From the NCBI RefSeq assembly GCF_029382255.1, contig NZ_JARLLG010000004.1, positions 233,809-297,808 on the forward strand: DNA of 64,000 bases, read 5' to 3'. Of the stretch, positions 25,129 through 34,521 are shown piece by piece (positions within the stretch are counted from its first letter, which is position 1; every line of letters starts with the position of its first letter). Both the position numbers and the translations under genes were made by a program. Under the pieces are notes generated by a model. The model was not told the origin of the DNA. It did no database searches and saw only the letters and a list, made by a program, of their open reading frames with translations. Source of the DNA: Isoptericola croceus. Its GTDB lineage: Bacteria > Actinomycetota > Actinomycetes > Actinomycetales > Cellulomonadaceae.

Positions 25129-27240
25129 ATGAACCTCAAGAAGATCTTCAGCGGACCGATCATCTGGATCGTGCTCGGCCTCGTGCTCATCGCGCTCGCG
25201 TTCTCGGCCTTCACGGGCGACCGCGTGAGCCGGATCGAGACGTCGCAGGGCCTCGAGCTGCTGCAGGGTGACACGGTCAAGCACGCCCTCATCGTCGACG
25301 GCGAGCAACGGGTCGAGCTCGACCTCTCGGAGGACTACGTCGTCGACGCGGACACCGACGACGAGGTCGACCACGGCGACAAGGTGGACTTCTTCTGGGT
25401 GGCGCCGCAGGGTGAGGACGTCGTCGCGGCCGTGGAGGGCGCCGACCTGGCCGACGGGTACGACACCGACGTGCCGCAGGCGTCCTTCTGGGGGTCGATG
25501 TTCTCGTTCCTCATCCCGTTCCTCATCATCATCGCGATCTTCTGGTTCGTGCTGTCCCGGATGCAGGGGGGCGGCAACCGCGTCATGGGCTTCGGCAAGT
25601 CCAAGGCGAAGCTCATCAGCAAGGACATGCCCCAGGTGACGTTCGCGGACGTCGCCGGCGTGGACGAGGCGGTCGAGGAGCTGCACGAGATCAAGGAGTT
25701 CCTCGCCGAGCCGGACAAGTTCCAGGCCGTGGGCGCGAAGATCCCCAAGGGCGTGCTCCTCTACGGGCCCCCCGGCACCGGCAAGACCCTGCTCGCACGT
25801 GCCGTCGCCGGCGAGGCGGGCGTGCCGTTCTACACGATCTCGGGCTCCGACTTCGTCGAGATGTTCGTCGGCGTGGGTGCCTCGCGGGTGCGGGACCTGT
25901 TCGAGCAGGCGAAGAACAACGCACCGGCGATCATCTTCGTCGACGAGATCGACGCCGTGGGCCGGCACCGCGGTGCCGGCATGGGCGGCGGGCACGACGA
26001 GCGTGAGCAGACGCTCAACCAGATGCTCGTCGAGATGGACGGGTTCGACGTCAAGACGAACGTCATCCTCATCGCGGCCACCAACCGCCCTGACATCCTC
26101 GACCCCGCGCTGCTGCGCCCCGGCCGCTTCGACCGGCAGGTGGCTGTGGAGGCACCGGACCTCAAGGGCCGCGAGAGGATCCTGCAGGTGCACGCGCAGG
26201 GCAAGCCGATGGTCGACGAGATCGACCTGGCCGCCGTCGCGCGCCGCACCCCCGGGTTCACCGGCGCCGACCTGGCCAACGTGCTGAACGAGGCCGCCCT
26301 GCTCACGGCGCGGTCGGGTGCCCAGCTCATCGACGACCGGGCGCTGGACGAGGCGATCGACCGGGTCATCGCGGGCCCGCAGAAGCGCACCCGCGTGATG
26401 AAGATCAAGGAGCAGAAGATCACCGCGTACCACGAGGGCGGGCACGCCCTGGTGGCTGCGGCCATGCGGTACACGGACCCGGTCACCAAGGTGACGATCC
26501 TCCCGCGTGGGCGGGCCCTCGGCTACACGATGGTCATGCCCACGGAGGACAAGTACTCCACGACGCGCAACGAGCTGCTCGACCAGCTCGCCTACGCCAT
26601 GGGTGGCCGGGTGGCGGAGGAGATCGTCTTCCACGACCCCACCACGGGCGCGAGCAACGACATCGAGAAGGCCAGCGCCATCGCCCGCAAGATGGTCATG
26701 GAGTACGGGATGAGCGACAGGGTCGGGGCGATCAAGCTCGGTTCCGCCTCGTCCGAGCCGTTCCTCGGCAAGGACATGGGGCACCAGCGCGACTACTCGG
26801 AGGCCGTGGCCGGCACCGTCGACCACGAGGTCCGCCGGCTGGTCGAGGCCGCGCACGACGAGGCGTGGGAGGTGCTCACGCAGTACCGCGACGTCCTGGA
26901 CGACCTGGTCCTGGAGCTGCTCGAGAAGGAGACGCTCAACCAGGCCGAGCTGGCCGAGATCTTCGGTCCCGTGGCCAAGCGCCCCCCGCGGGACGTGTGG
27001 CTCTCCAGCGAGCAGCGCACGGTCCACACCCGCGGTCCGGTCATGACCGACGGCGAGCGGGCCGCGTTCTCGACCAACGGCACACCCGGCGCGCCGCAGG
27101 ACGAGGCCGCCGTCGTCGGCAACGTCGAGGCGGAGGAGGCGGCGTCACGGTCCGACGTCGGCGGACGCGTCTCGCGGGCAGCCGCCGCGGACGGCGAGGG
27201 TGCGACCACGCAGGACGGACCCGCCGAGGAGAGCCCGTGA
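25129..27240 (+). CDS. ftsH: ATP-dependent zinc metalloprotease FtsH
   Basis: 703 residues, membrane-bound AAA+ protease for quality control. Membrane helices lie at ~10-27 and ~123-142 with a periplasmic domain between. The AAA module has Walker A GPPGTGKT (213-220), Walker B IIFVDEID (268-275) and the second-region arginines in RPGRFDRQ (~330). The protease zinc site is HEGGH (H435, E436, H439) with a distal Asp in GASNDIEKA. The Ala/Glu-rich tail (~635-703) is probably disordered. The 111-bp upstream gap contains the AT-rich stretch GTATATTTTCGCCTATCG, a likely promoter. Its stop overlaps folE's GTG. Confidence 0.96.
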   Translation: MNLKKIFSGPIIWIVLGLVLIALAFSAFTGDRVSRIETSQGLELLQGDTVKHALIVDGEQRVELDLSEDYVVDADTDDEVDHGDKVDFFWVAPQGEDVVAAVEGADLADGYDTDVPQASFWGSMFSFLIPFLIIIAIFWFVLSRMQGGGNRVMGFGKSKAKLISKDMPQVTFADVAGVDEAVEELHEIKEFLAEPDKFQAVGAKIPKGVLLYGPPGTGKTLLARAVAGEAGVPFYTISGSDFVEMFVGVGASRVRDLFEQAKNNAPAIIFVDEIDAVGRHRGAGMGGGHDEREQTLNQMLVEMDGFDVKTNVILIAATNRPDILDPALLRPGRFDRQVAVEAPDLKGRERILQVHAQGKPMVDEIDLAAVARRTPGFTGADLANVLNEAALLTARSGAQLIDDRALDEAIDRVIAGPQKRTRVMKIKEQKITAYHEGGHALVAAAMRYTDPVTKVTILPRGRALGYTMVMPTEDKYSTTRNELLDQLAYAMGGRVAEEIVFHDPTTGASNDIEKASAIARKMVMEYGMSDRVGAIKLGSASSEPFLGKDMGHQRDYSEAVAGTVDHEVRRLVEAAHDEAWEVLTQYRDVLDDLVLELLEKETLNQAELAEIFGPVAKRPPRDVWLSSEQRTVHTRGPVMTDGERAAFSTNGTPGAPQDEAAVVGNVEAEEAASRSDVGGRVSRAAAADGEGATTQDGPAEESP

Positions 27241-27866
27241 GTGCCGAGGACCTGCCGCTGAGCGCGGTGTCCCTCGGGGTCCGCCCCGCCGCCGAGGTGC
27301 CGCCCTACGACGCCGCGCGTGCCGAGGCCGCCGTGCGTGAGCTGCTGATCGCCGTGGGCGAGGACCCGGAGCGGGAGGGCCTGCGCGACACCCCAGCGCG
27401 GGTGGCGCGCGCCTACCAGGAGATCTTCGCCGGGCTGCACCAGGAGCCCGAGGACGTGCTGACCACGACGTTCGACATCGGTCACGAGGAGATGGTGCTG
27501 GTCAAGGACATCGAGGTGTACTCGACGTGCGAGCACCACCTCGTGCCCTTCCACGGGGTGGCCCACGTGGGCTACATCCCGAGCGCCGACGGCCGGATCA
27601 CCGGTCTGTCGAAGCTGGCCCGGCTGGTCGAGGTCTACGCCAAGCGTCCGCAGGTCCAGGAGCGGCTCACCACGCAGATCGCCGACGCGCTGGTGCGGAT
27701 CCTCGACCCCCGCGGCGTCATCGTCGTCGTCGAGTGCGAGCACCTGTGCATGTCGATGCGCGGTGTGCGCAAGCCGGGTTCGCGGACCGTCACCTCGGCC
27801 GTGCGCGGGGGCATGCAGAACGCCGCGACCCGCGCCGAGGCGATGAGCCTCATCCTGGGGCGGTAG
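27237..27866 (+). CDS. folE: GTP cyclohydrolase I
   Basis: 209 residues. First step of folate synthesis, GTP to dihydroneopterin triphosphate. Zinc ligands C98 and H101 ([10 protein letters not shown]) and C171 (CEHLCM) are all present, with [20 protein letters not shown] and the C-terminal [16 protein letters not shown] 27237 overlaps the ftsH stop (GTGA). It opens the run folE, folP, folBK. The gene ends in GGTAGCGCAG, faintly like the 20-bp TAG repeat described elsewhere but too short to count. Confidence 0.95.
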   Translation: MSAEDLPLSAVSLGVRPAAEVPPYDAARAEAAVRELLIAVGEDPEREGLRDTPARVARAYQEIFAGLHQEPEDVLTTTFDIGHEEMVLVKDIEVYSTCEHHLVPFHGVAHVGYIPSADGRITGLSKLARLVEVYAKRPQVQERLTTQIADALVRILDPRGVIVVVECEHLCMSMRGVRKPGSRTVTSAVRGGMQNAATRAEAMSLILGR

Positions 27867-27871
27867 CGCAG

Positions 27872-28804
27872 ATGTCTGCACGCGACGCCGTCGTCGCCGG
27901 GCTCCCGGAGCTCTCCGGGGCCGGGCGCTGCCTCGTCATGGGCGTCGTCAACATCACGCCCGACTCCTTCTCCGACGGGGGCGAGTGGTTCGAGCCGGAA
28001 GCCGGCGTGCAGCACGGGCTCGACCTGCTCGCCGAGGGTGCGGACATCCTGGACGTCGGCGGTGAGTCGACCCGGCCCGGGTCCGCCCGCGTCAGCGAGG
28101 ACGAGGAGCTCCGTCGGGTGATCCCCGTCATCGGGCGGCTCGCTGCCGCCGGGGCGATCGTCTCGGTGGACACCACCCGGGCGACCGTCGCGGAGCGCGC
28201 GGTGGCTGCGGGCGCCCGGATCGTCAACGACGTCTCCGGCGGCCTCGCGGACCCGGCGATGGCAGAGGCCGTCGCGGCGACGGGCGCGGCCTACGTCGCC
28301 ATGCACTGGCGCGGTCACGCGGACGTCATGGACGATCTCGAGGTGTATGACGACGTCGTCGCGGACGTGCGCGCGGAGCTCGGGGCACGCCTGACGGCGC
28401 TGTACGACGCCGGCGTGGCACCCGAGCAGGTCGTGCTCGACCCGGGACTGGGTTTCGCCAAGGCCGGCTCGCTGAACTGGCCCCTGCTGGCACATCTTGA
28501 CGCGTTGCACGCGCTCGGCCGGCCGCTGCTGGTCGGCGCGTCCCGCAAGCGGTTCCTCGGACACCTGCTCGCCGGCGGCGGCGAACCCGCACCCCCGCTG
28601 GCCCGCGACAACGCCACCGCGGCGATCTCGGCGTTGGCCGCACACGCCGGGGCGTGGTGCGTGCGTGTGCACGCCGCGCGTGCGAGCGTTGACGCCGTGC
28701 GCGTCGCAGCCGCCTGGGACGCAGCGCGCACCACCCAGGAGAAGACCCCTCCGGGGCGCGACCACGTCGTGCCACCGGACCACGAGACGGAGGCCACCCC
28801 GTGA
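27872..28804 (+). CDS. folP: Dihydropteroate synthase
   Basis: 310 residues. It condenses para-aminobenzoate with hydroxymethyl-dihydropterin diphosphate; the sulfonamide target. Pterin/phosphate motifs: MGVVNITPDSFSDGG (from residue 23), DVGGESTRPGS, VSVDTTRATVAERAV, NDVSGG, LDPGLGFAK and LLVGASRKRFLGHLL (from ~220). The start ATG lies 5 bp after folE's stop. A ~25-residue charged tail follows the domain. Its stop overlaps the start of folBK (GTGA). Confidence 0.95.
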   Translation: MSARDAVVAGLPELSGAGRCLVMGVVNITPDSFSDGGEWFEPEAGVQHGLDLLAEGADILDVGGESTRPGSARVSEDEELRRVIPVIGRLAAAGAIVSVDTTRATVAERAVAAGARIVNDVSGGLADPAMAEAVAATGAAYVAMHWRGHADVMDDLEVYDDVVADVRAELGARLTALYDAGVAPEQVVLDPGLGFAKAGSLNWPLLAHLDALHALGRPLLVGASRKRFLGHLLAGGGEPAPPLARDNATAAISALAAHAGAWCVRVHAARASVDAVRVAAAWDAARTTQEKTPPGRDHVVPPDHETEATP

Positions 28805-30801
28805 CGTTTGCCGATGCCGTACCCGGCCCGGACGGGCGGCCGCTCGACCAGATCCGGTTGACGGGCGTGACTGCCACGGGCCACCACGGGGTCCTGCCCG
28901 AGGAGCGTGCCGAGGGCCAGACCTTCCGCGCCGACGTCGTGCTGCACCTCGACACCCAGGCCGCCGCGCGCTCGGACGACCTGACCGCCACCGTGAGCTA
29001 CGCGGAGGTGGCCGAGGACGTGTACGACGTGCTGTCCGGCCCGCCCGTGGACCTCGTCGAGACCGTGGCCGAACGGATCGCGTCGGTACTGCTCTCGTAC
29101 GCGTCCGTGCAGGCCGTGGACGTCCGCGTGCACAAGCCGCAGGCGCCGATCAGCGTGCCGTTCGACGACGTCGAGGTCGTGGTGCGTCGGGATCGGGAGC
29201 GGCTGCCTGCCGTCTCACCCGAGCCGGAGCCGGAGCAGTGGCACGAGGCCGTGGCGCCCGAGACCCGGCCGGCACCGATCACCCCGGCGGACGCGGTTTC
29301 CGTGCCGTCGGCTCCCGTGCCGTCAGCCCCCGTGCCGTCAACCCCCGTGCCGTCGGCCCCCGTGCCGGCCGCATCCGTACCGTCGGCCCCGTCGGCCCCT
29401 GTGCCGTCGGAACCCGTTCCCGCCGCTCCGGTGCCGACCGCCGCCGCGCCCGACTCAGGCGCCACGATGATCTCCGCGGTGCCGGTGGGGCTGGCCGCCT
29501 CGCCGGCTGCGACTGAGCCAGGCCGGGTCCCCGAGCCCGAGCCCGAGCCGACCCCCGCGCCGCCGCTGGACCCGCTGGACACACCGCCGTCCGGGCCGGT
29601 GGACGCCGTGCTCGCGCTGGGTTCGAACCTCGGTGACCCGCAGGGGACGCTGCGGGCTGCCGTGACGGACATCGACCGGATCGCCGGGCTCCAGGTCATG
29701 GAGGTCTCCCCGCTGGCCCGTACCGCCGCCGTCGGCCCCGAGCAGCCGGACTTCCTCAACGCGGTCCTGCTGGTGCGCACCACGTTGCCGCCACGCGACC
29801 TGCTCGGCGCCTGCCAGGAGGTCGAGCTGCTGCACGGCCGCGTCCGGGACGAGCGATGGGGGCCGCGCACCCTCGACATCGACCTGGTGCAGTACGACGG
29901 GCTCGTCACGAGTGCCGACGACCTCGAGCTCCCGCACCCCCGGGCACGCGAGCGCGCGTTCGTGCTCGTCCCGTGGGCCGAGGTCGACCCGGACGCCGTC
30001 CTCGGCGGGCTGGGGGGAGGGCCTGTGGCACAGCTCGCCGCGACGGCCCCGGACCGCCCCGGCATCCGCTGGCTCGCGCTGGACTGGTTGACCGAGCCCG
30101 CCACGACCGGTGCGGTGGCAGCCCAGCCCCAGGCCGCGGAGCAGCCTGCGCCCGGGCCGTGGGAGCAGCCAGGATCGCAGCCGGTCGCGGCACCGCCCGT
30201 TAACGGACCACCCCCGTCGGTGCAGGGTGACCCGGTGGCGCCCGACGCGCTGTCGCCCGCTCGTGAGCAGCTGCCACCGTCGATCCCGGTGCCTCGCCAG
30301 GAGCCACCCCAGAGCCTCGCGCCGCAGGGCCAGCCGCCGCAGGGACAGCTCCCGCAGGACCTGCGGCAGCAGTCGTTCGAGCCCGAGCCCGAGCCCGAGG
30401 TGATCGACGGCCCGAGCCATCCTGGCTCCGGCTGGACCTACGAGCCGGAGGTGCCGGCGGAACGTCAGGAGCCCCCGGCGTTCATCCCCGCCGCCCCGGA
30501 GCCGGAGCCGGAGCGGGCCCCGGTCCAGCAGGTCTACGTCGAGCCCTGGCCGAGCTACGGCCCGGACACGCTCCAGCACGACAACGGGACGCCGCCGCCG
30601 GCCGTCTATGGCACCCAGCCGCAGCCGGTGTTCGCCGAACCGGAGCGCGTGGTGCCACCCGCACCGGTGCACCCGCCGGCACCGGCGGTCCGGCCGCCGT
30701 CGGCGGAGCAGGCGACGATCCCTGCCCCGCACCAGCACGCGCCGATCCCGCCTGCGCCGATCCCACCCGCGCCGGACACCGGTCAGCCGGGCCTGCGCTG
30801 A
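28801..30801 (+). CDS. folBK: Fused dihydroneopterin aldolase / HPPK with a long Pro-rich tail
   Basis: 666 residues. Residues ~18-130 are FolB (IRLTGVTATGHHGVLPEER, RADVVLHLDTQAA, VHKPQAPI). Residues 267-~425 are FolK (VLALGSNLGDPQGTLRAAV, QPDFLNAVLLVRT, RWGPRTLDIDLVQYDG, LPHPRARERAFVLVPW). So one protein runs two consecutive steps feeding FolP. The domains are joined by ~130 residues with VPSAP-type pentapeptide repeats, and a ~240-residue Pro/Gln/Glu-rich tail follows FolK; this is far longer than the two enzymes alone (~300). The tail looks disordered. GTG 28801 overlaps folP's stop. Confidence 0.92.
   Translation: MTFADAVPGPDGRPLDQIRLTGVTATGHHGVLPEERAEGQTFRADVVLHLDTQAAARSDDLTATVSYAEVAEDVYDVLSGPPVDLVETVAERIASVLLSYASVQAVDVRVHKPQAPISVPFDDVEVVVRRDRERLPAVSPEPEPEQWHEAVAPETRPAPITPADAVSVPSAPVPSAPVPSTPVPSAPVPAASVPSAPSAPVPSEPVPAAPVPTAAAPDSGATMISAVPVGLAASPAATEPGRVPEPEPEPTPAPPLDPLDTPPSGPVDAVLALGSNLGDPQGTLRAAVTDIDRIAGLQVMEVSPLARTAAVGPEQPDFLNAVLLVRTTLPPRDLLGACQEVELLHGRVRDERWGPRTLDIDLVQYDGLVTSADDLELPHPRARERAFVLVPWAEVDPDAVLGGLGGGPVAQLAATAPDRPGIRWLALDWLTEPATTGAVAAQPQAAEQPAPGPWEQPGSQPVAAPPVNGPPPSVQGDPVAPDALSPAREQLPPSIPVPRQEPPQSLAPQGQPPQGQLPQDLRQQSFEPEPEPEVIDGPSHPGSGWTYEPEVPAERQEPPAFIPAAPEPEPERAPVQQVYVEPWPSYGPDTLQHDNGTPPPAVYGTQPQPVFAEPERVVPPAPVHPPAPAVRPPSAEQATIPAPHQHAPIPPAPIPPAPDTGQPGLR
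29302..29430 (+). repeat. 15-bp codon repeat encoding VPSAP units in folBK
   Basis: GTGCCGTCGGCTCCC-like 15-mers recur in tandem from 29302, first four near-identical and then drifting with an interruption, giving V-P-S-A/T-P units in the interdomain linker. Confidence 0.8.
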
Positions 30802-30802
30802 C

Positions 30803-31276
30803 GTGCGCCGCACCCGCGTCCGCACGCTGGTCGCTCTCGCGGCGGCCGTCGCCGCCGTCGGCGCGCTGGTGCTGCGGCTGCTGGAGTCGCGGCGTGCCTA
30901 TCTGCCGGGCGCCGCATGGGTCGAGGTCCTCGCGATCGCCCTGCTGGCTGTTCTCGTCGTCTGGGCGGGCTGGTCGGTCCGTGCCTATCTGCGGGGCGAG
31001 AAGCCTGACCTCGACGCCCTGCGTGCGGCACGCACCTTCGCGATGGCGAAGGCGGCCGCCTACACCGGTGCGCTGCTCGCCGGTCGGTACCTGGCCCACG
31101 TGCTCGTGGTGCTGCCGCAGCTCGAGGTCGAGGCGCGGCGGGACCAGGCGGTCGTGTCGGGCGTCGCGGCGCTGGCGGCCGTGGCACTGAGCTGTGCGGG
31201 CCTGCTCGTCGAGAAGTTCTGCGAGATCCCGCCGCCCGAGGACGACGGCGGCGAGGCCGAGGCGATCACGTCCTGA
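30803..31276 (+). CDS. DUF3180 family membrane protein
   Basis: 157 residues with four hydrophobic segments (VRTLVALAAAVAAVGALVLR; WVEVLAIALLAVLVVWAGW; FAMAKAAAYTGALLAGRYLA; VVSGVAALAAVALSCAGLLV). The AARTFAMAKAAAYTGALLAG block between helices 2 and 3 is the family's most conserved part. Function unknown; it regularly follows folK in Actinobacteria. GTG 30803 begins 1 bp after folBK's stop, so coupling is likely. Confidence 0.82.
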   Translation: MRRTRVRTLVALAAAVAAVGALVLRLLESRRAYLPGAAWVEVLAIALLAVLVVWAGWSVRAYLRGEKPDLDALRAARTFAMAKAAAYTGALLAGRYLAHVLVVLPQLEVEARRDQAVVSGVAALAAVALSCAGLLVEKFCEIPPPEDDGGEAEAITS

Positions 31277-31301
31277 ACGCCGAGGATGGGAAGATGAGTT
31301 C

Positions 31302-31817
31302 ATGACCTCGCCCGATCCCACCGCGGCCCCTGACCCCTCCGGCCCGTTCGACCCGCCGGGCATCGCCTGGGACGGCGTGTCGCTCCGCCTGATCACGGCG
31401 CGGCTCGTCGTGCTGGGGATCATGCTCGGCGTCCCGTTCGTGGTCTGCGCGGTCGTCGCGGTGCTGGTGACGCCGTGGGTGTGGCTCCCCGCGGGGGTCC
31501 TGGCCGCCCTGCTGGTGTGGGCGGTGCTGCTCGTCCCGCGGCAGGTCCGGGCGATCGGCTACGCCGAACGTGACGACGACCTGCTGATCCGCAAGGGCAT
31601 CCTGTTCCGGCAGCTCGTCGTCGTCCCCTACGGCCGGATGCAGTTCGTCGACGTCGAGGCCGGTCCGCTGGACCGCAAGCTCGGCATCGCGAAGGTGCAG
31701 CTGCACACGGCGGCCGCCAGCACCGACGCGGTCATCCCCGGTCTGGCACCGGACGAGGCGGAGCGGCTGCGCGATCGCCTCACCGTCCGTGGCGAGGCGA
31801 GGCTGGCGGGCCTGTGA
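31302..31817 (+). CDS. PH domain-containing membrane protein (YdbS-like)
   Basis: 171 residues. Two membrane helices (RLVVLGIMLGVPFVVCAVVA; VWLPAGVLAALLVWAVLLVP) precede a bacterial PH domain with GYAERDDDLLIRKGILFRQL, PYGRMQFVDVEAGPLDRKLG and LHTAAASTDAVIPGL. Such proteins come in pairs with a larger multi-PH partner, here the next gene, whose start overlaps this stop. The pair probably forms a membrane complex; in Bacillus, YdbS/YdbT confer resistance to sublancin-type peptides, but the role here is unknown. Confidence 0.85.
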   Translation: MTSPDPTAAPDPSGPFDPPGIAWDGVSLRLITARLVVLGIMLGVPFVVCAVVAVLVTPWVWLPAGVLAALLVWAVLLVPRQVRAIGYAERDDDLLIRKGILFRQLVVVPYGRMQFVDVEAGPLDRKLGIAKVQLHTAAASTDAVIPGLAPDEAERLRDRLTVRGEARLAGL

Positions 31818-33547
31818 GCGAGAGCGGTCCCGCGCCCGTCCCGGCGCACGAGTCCTCGGCGACACCCCCGGAGCCCCCTGAGGTGTCACCGGCGGAGCGG
31901 GACGACCAGCAGTGGCGCCGTGTCCACCCGGTGACGCCGTTCGTCCGTGGTTGGGCGATCATCGTCGCCCTGCTCTTCGTGGTCACGCAGCAGAGCTTCG
32001 ACGCGGTCCCGTACGGCGAGCTCGTCGACGACGTGGCGCGGGTGTGGTGGGTCTTCGCCCTCGGCGTCCTCGGTGTGCTGGTCCTCGTGTTCGGGTACGC
32101 CGCGCTGGCCTGGAGGATGACCACCTTCGCGGTCGACGACGACGCCGCACACCTGCGCAAGGGAATCCTCTTCCGCCAGCAGCGCCATGCCCGGCTCGAC
32201 CGGTTGCAGGCGATCGACGTCCGCCAGCCGCTGCTGGCCCGGATCTTCGGTCTGGCGGAGCTCACCCTCGAGGTGGCCGGTGGGACGGACTCCGCGGTGG
32301 CGATCGGCTTCCTGCGCCTCGACGACGCCACGGCTCTGCGAGCGGACCTGCTGGCGCGGGCCGCCGGCGTGAAGGCCCGGCGGGCCGGTGGTGTGCGGGA
32401 GGATGCCGCCGGGACCGGCCGGCCCACCGTGCCTGCGGCCGAGCCGGGGTCCGTGACCGCTGACGCGGGTCCCGCCGAGGAGACCTCGGCCGGGTCGCCG
32501 CCCTTGTCGGGGGTGGTCGAGGCGCCCGAGAACCAGGTCTACGAGGTTCCTCCCGGCCGGTTGGTGGCCTCCTTGGTGCGGCTGCCGGCGGTCTGGATCT
32601 CGCTCGCCCTGCTCGTGGGGCTCGGTGCCGCCGTCGCCGTGACGCGGAACGTCGCGATCCTGTTCTCGCTGCTGCCCGCCCTGCTCGGTGTCGCGACGTT
32701 CCTGTTCAACCGGTTCGCGGGGGAGTTCGGCTTCCGTGCGGCCGTGTCGCCGGACGGCATCCGGCTGCGGCACGGTCTTCTCGAGACGCGGGCCCAGACC
32801 ATCCCGCCGGGCCGGGTGCAAGCCATCGAGCTGACTCAGGGACTGTGGTGGCGCGGCAAGGACTGGTGGCGCATCAAGGTGAACGTCGCCGGGTACGGCA
32901 TCGAGGGCACCGACGGGACCCAGAGCGTCCTGCTGCCCGTCGGCACCCGCCAGGAGGCGCTGACGGCGATGTGGCTCGTCCTGCCCGACCTCGGCACCCC
33001 GGATCCCGCGATGCTCGTCGACGAGGGGCTGACGGGGGACGCCCGCACCGACCGGACCTTCACGACCAGCCCGCGGCGCGCCCTGATCCTCGACCCGTTG
33101 ACCTGGCGCCGCAACGGGTTCGCCGTCACCGAGAGGGCACTGCTGCTGCGCGGCGGCCGGCTGACCCGTCGGCTCACCGTCGTGCCGCACGAGCGCACCC
33201 AGTCGCTGGGGCTCCAGCAGGGGCCGTGGCAGCGACACCGCGGGGTGGCCTCGTTCGCCGTGCACTCGACGCCTGGACCCATCAGCCCTGCCGTGCACCA
33301 CCTCGACGAGCCCGACGCGGCGCGCCTCATCGCCGAGCAGGCCGTGCGAGCCCGCACGGCGCGCGCGCAGCAGACGCCGGAGCGTTGGATGGAGACGGTC
33401 GCCGCGGTCGCGGCAGCCGTCGGACCCGCACCGGCCGCCGAACCTGCACCGGCCGCCGAACCCGCACCGGCCGCCGAACCTGCACCGGCCGCCGAACCTG
33501 CACCGGAAGAGGACCCCCCGCCCACGCGACGGGAGGACGGCGCGTGA
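31814..33547 (+). CDS. PH domain-containing membrane protein (YdbT-like), multi-domain
   Basis: 577 residues. Two helices near 46-100, a PH domain (MTTFAVDDDAAHLRKGILF, RLQAIDVRQPLLARIFGLAE), a second helical pair (~262-310) with another PH domain (SPDGIRLRHGLLETRAQTIP), and a third PH-like block (FAVTERALLLRGGRLTRRL). The C-terminus is a run of APAAEP hexapeptides from an 18-bp DNA repeat. The GTG overlaps the partner's stop. Three PH units plus a short two-helix partner is the typical YdbS/YdbT organisation. Confidence 0.85.
   Translation: MSESGPAPVPAHESSATPPEPPEVSPAERDDQQWRRVHPVTPFVRGWAIIVALLFVVTQQSFDAVPYGELVDDVARVWWVFALGVLGVLVLVFGYAALAWRMTTFAVDDDAAHLRKGILFRQQRHARLDRLQAIDVRQPLLARIFGLAELTLEVAGGTDSAVAIGFLRLDDATALRADLLARAAGVKARRAGGVREDAAGTGRPTVPAAEPGSVTADAGPAEETSAGSPPLSGVVEAPENQVYEVPPGRLVASLVRLPAVWISLALLVGLGAAVAVTRNVAILFSLLPALLGVATFLFNRFAGEFGFRAAVSPDGIRLRHGLLETRAQTIPPGRVQAIELTQGLWWRGKDWWRIKVNVAGYGIEGTDGTQSVLLPVGTRQEALTAMWLVLPDLGTPDPAMLVDEGLTGDARTDRTFTTSPRRALILDPLTWRRNGFAVTERALLLRGGRLTRRLTVVPHERTQSLGLQQGPWQRHRGVASFAVHSTPGPISPAVHHLDEPDAARLIAEQAVRARTARAQQTPERWMETVAAVAAAVGPAPAAEPAPAAEPAPAAEPAPAAEPAPEEDPPPTRREDGA
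33428..33499 (+). repeat. Four tandem 18-bp repeats encoding APAAEP
   Basis: GCACCGGCCGCCGAACCT recurs four times (one copy has C for the last T) with a partial fifth to 33506, giving hexapeptides at the C-terminus of the YdbT-like protein. Copy number is likely variable between strains. Confidence 0.9.
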
Positions 33548-34521
33548 GCCTCGAGCCGCCGTCGGGCACCCCGGGCCGCCCGGGACCGGCCCGGCCGGGG
33601 CGCCTCGGCGTGGGCGTGGTCGGCGCGGGACGCGTGGGGGCGGTGTTCGGCAGCGCGCTGCGTTCCGTCGGGCACGCCGTCGTCGGAGCGACCGGCGTCT
33701 CCGACGACTCGCGCGAGCGCATCGCCACGCTGCTGCCGGGCGTCGAGAACCTCACCGTCCCGGAGGTGCTCGAACGGGCCGAGCTGGTGCTGCTCGCGGT
33801 GCCCGACGACGCGCTGGAGGGCCTGGTCGCCGGACTCGCCGATGTGGGTGCCTGGCAGGCCGGTCAGATCGTCGTGCACACCTCGGGGCGCTACGGCACG
33901 GACGTGCTCGCGCCGGCGCAACGTGCCGGCGCGATCCCGCTGGCGGTCCACCCGGCGATGACGTTCACCGGGACGTCGCTCGACCTGGCCCGGCTGGAGG
34001 GCTGCACGTTCGCCGTCACCGCGCCGGCCGCGGTGCTGCCCATCGGCCAGGCGCTGGTGGTGGAGATCGGCGGGGAGCCCGTCGTCGTCGACGAGACCGC
34101 TCGTGGTCTGTACCACGCGGCGCTCGCGCACGGCGCGAACCACCTGGTGGTGCTCGTGGCCCAGGCGGCGCAGGCACTGGAGGCGGCGGGGATCGAGCGT
34201 CCCGGCCGGGTGCTCGCCCCGCTGCTCGGCGCGGCGCTCGACGGTGCGACGCGGTCCGCGGACGTGCGCGACGGCGTCGGCCCGGGTGCGATCGCGGCCC
34301 TGACGGGGCCCGTCTCGCGCGGGGACGCCGGGACCGTGACCACCCACCTCGAGGTCCTCGGCGACCTCGCCGCGCGCACCGGTGCGACCGACGTCCCCGA
34401 CACCTACACCGAGCTCGCGCGCGGTGCGACGCGGCGCGCGCTCGCGAGCCACCGGATCGACGACGTCGCGGCGCGGACGCTGCTCGACGTCCTCGGTGAG
34501 ACCCCCCAGGAGCAGGAATGA
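33544..34521 (+). CDS. Rossmann-like / DUF2520 oxidoreductase
   Basis: 325 residues. N-terminal NAD(P) fold [20 protein letters not shown], middle [20 protein letters not shown] and [13 protein letters not shown], and a C-terminal helical DUF2520 domain ([20 protein letters not shown]). Because the stop overlaps panC's start, a role in pantothenate synthesis is attractive: PanG-type ketopantoate reductases belong to a related family. The actual substrate cannot be read from the sequence. The GTG start overlaps the preceding stop. Confidence 0.82.
   Translation: MSLEPPSGTPGRPGPARPGRLGVGVVGAGRVGAVFGSALRSVGHAVVGATGVSDDSRERIATLLPGVENLTVPEVLERAELVLLAVPDDALEGLVAGLADVGAWQAGQIVVHTSGRYGTDVLAPAQRAGAIPLAVHPAMTFTGTSLDLARLEGCTFAVTAPAAVLPIGQALVVEIGGEPVVVDETARGLYHAALAHGANHLVVLVAQAAQALEAAGIERPGRVLAPLLGAALDGATRSADVRDGVGPGAIAALTGPVSRGDAGTVTTHLEVLGDLAARTGATDVPDTYTELARGATRRALASHRIDDVAARTLLDVLGETPQEQE

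Noticed and set aside
25123-27027. A 634-residue open frame antisense to ftsH
   Set aside because: His/Arg/Val-rich mirror of the ftsH codons with no family features; a typical shadow of a strongly biased GC gene.
27851-27875. GGTAGCGCAG after folE as a further copy of the 20-bp TAG repeat
   Set aside because: Only about nine bases match and the GCGA and C-run parts are missing; likely chance.
29302-29430. CRISPR-like array in folBK
   Set aside because: The 15-bp periodicity is in frame, encodes Pro-rich pentapeptides and has no unique spacers.
29455-30825. A 456-residue antisense frame over folBK
   Set aside because: Arg/Gly/Leu-rich low-complexity sequence produced by the Pro-rich tail codons on the other strand.
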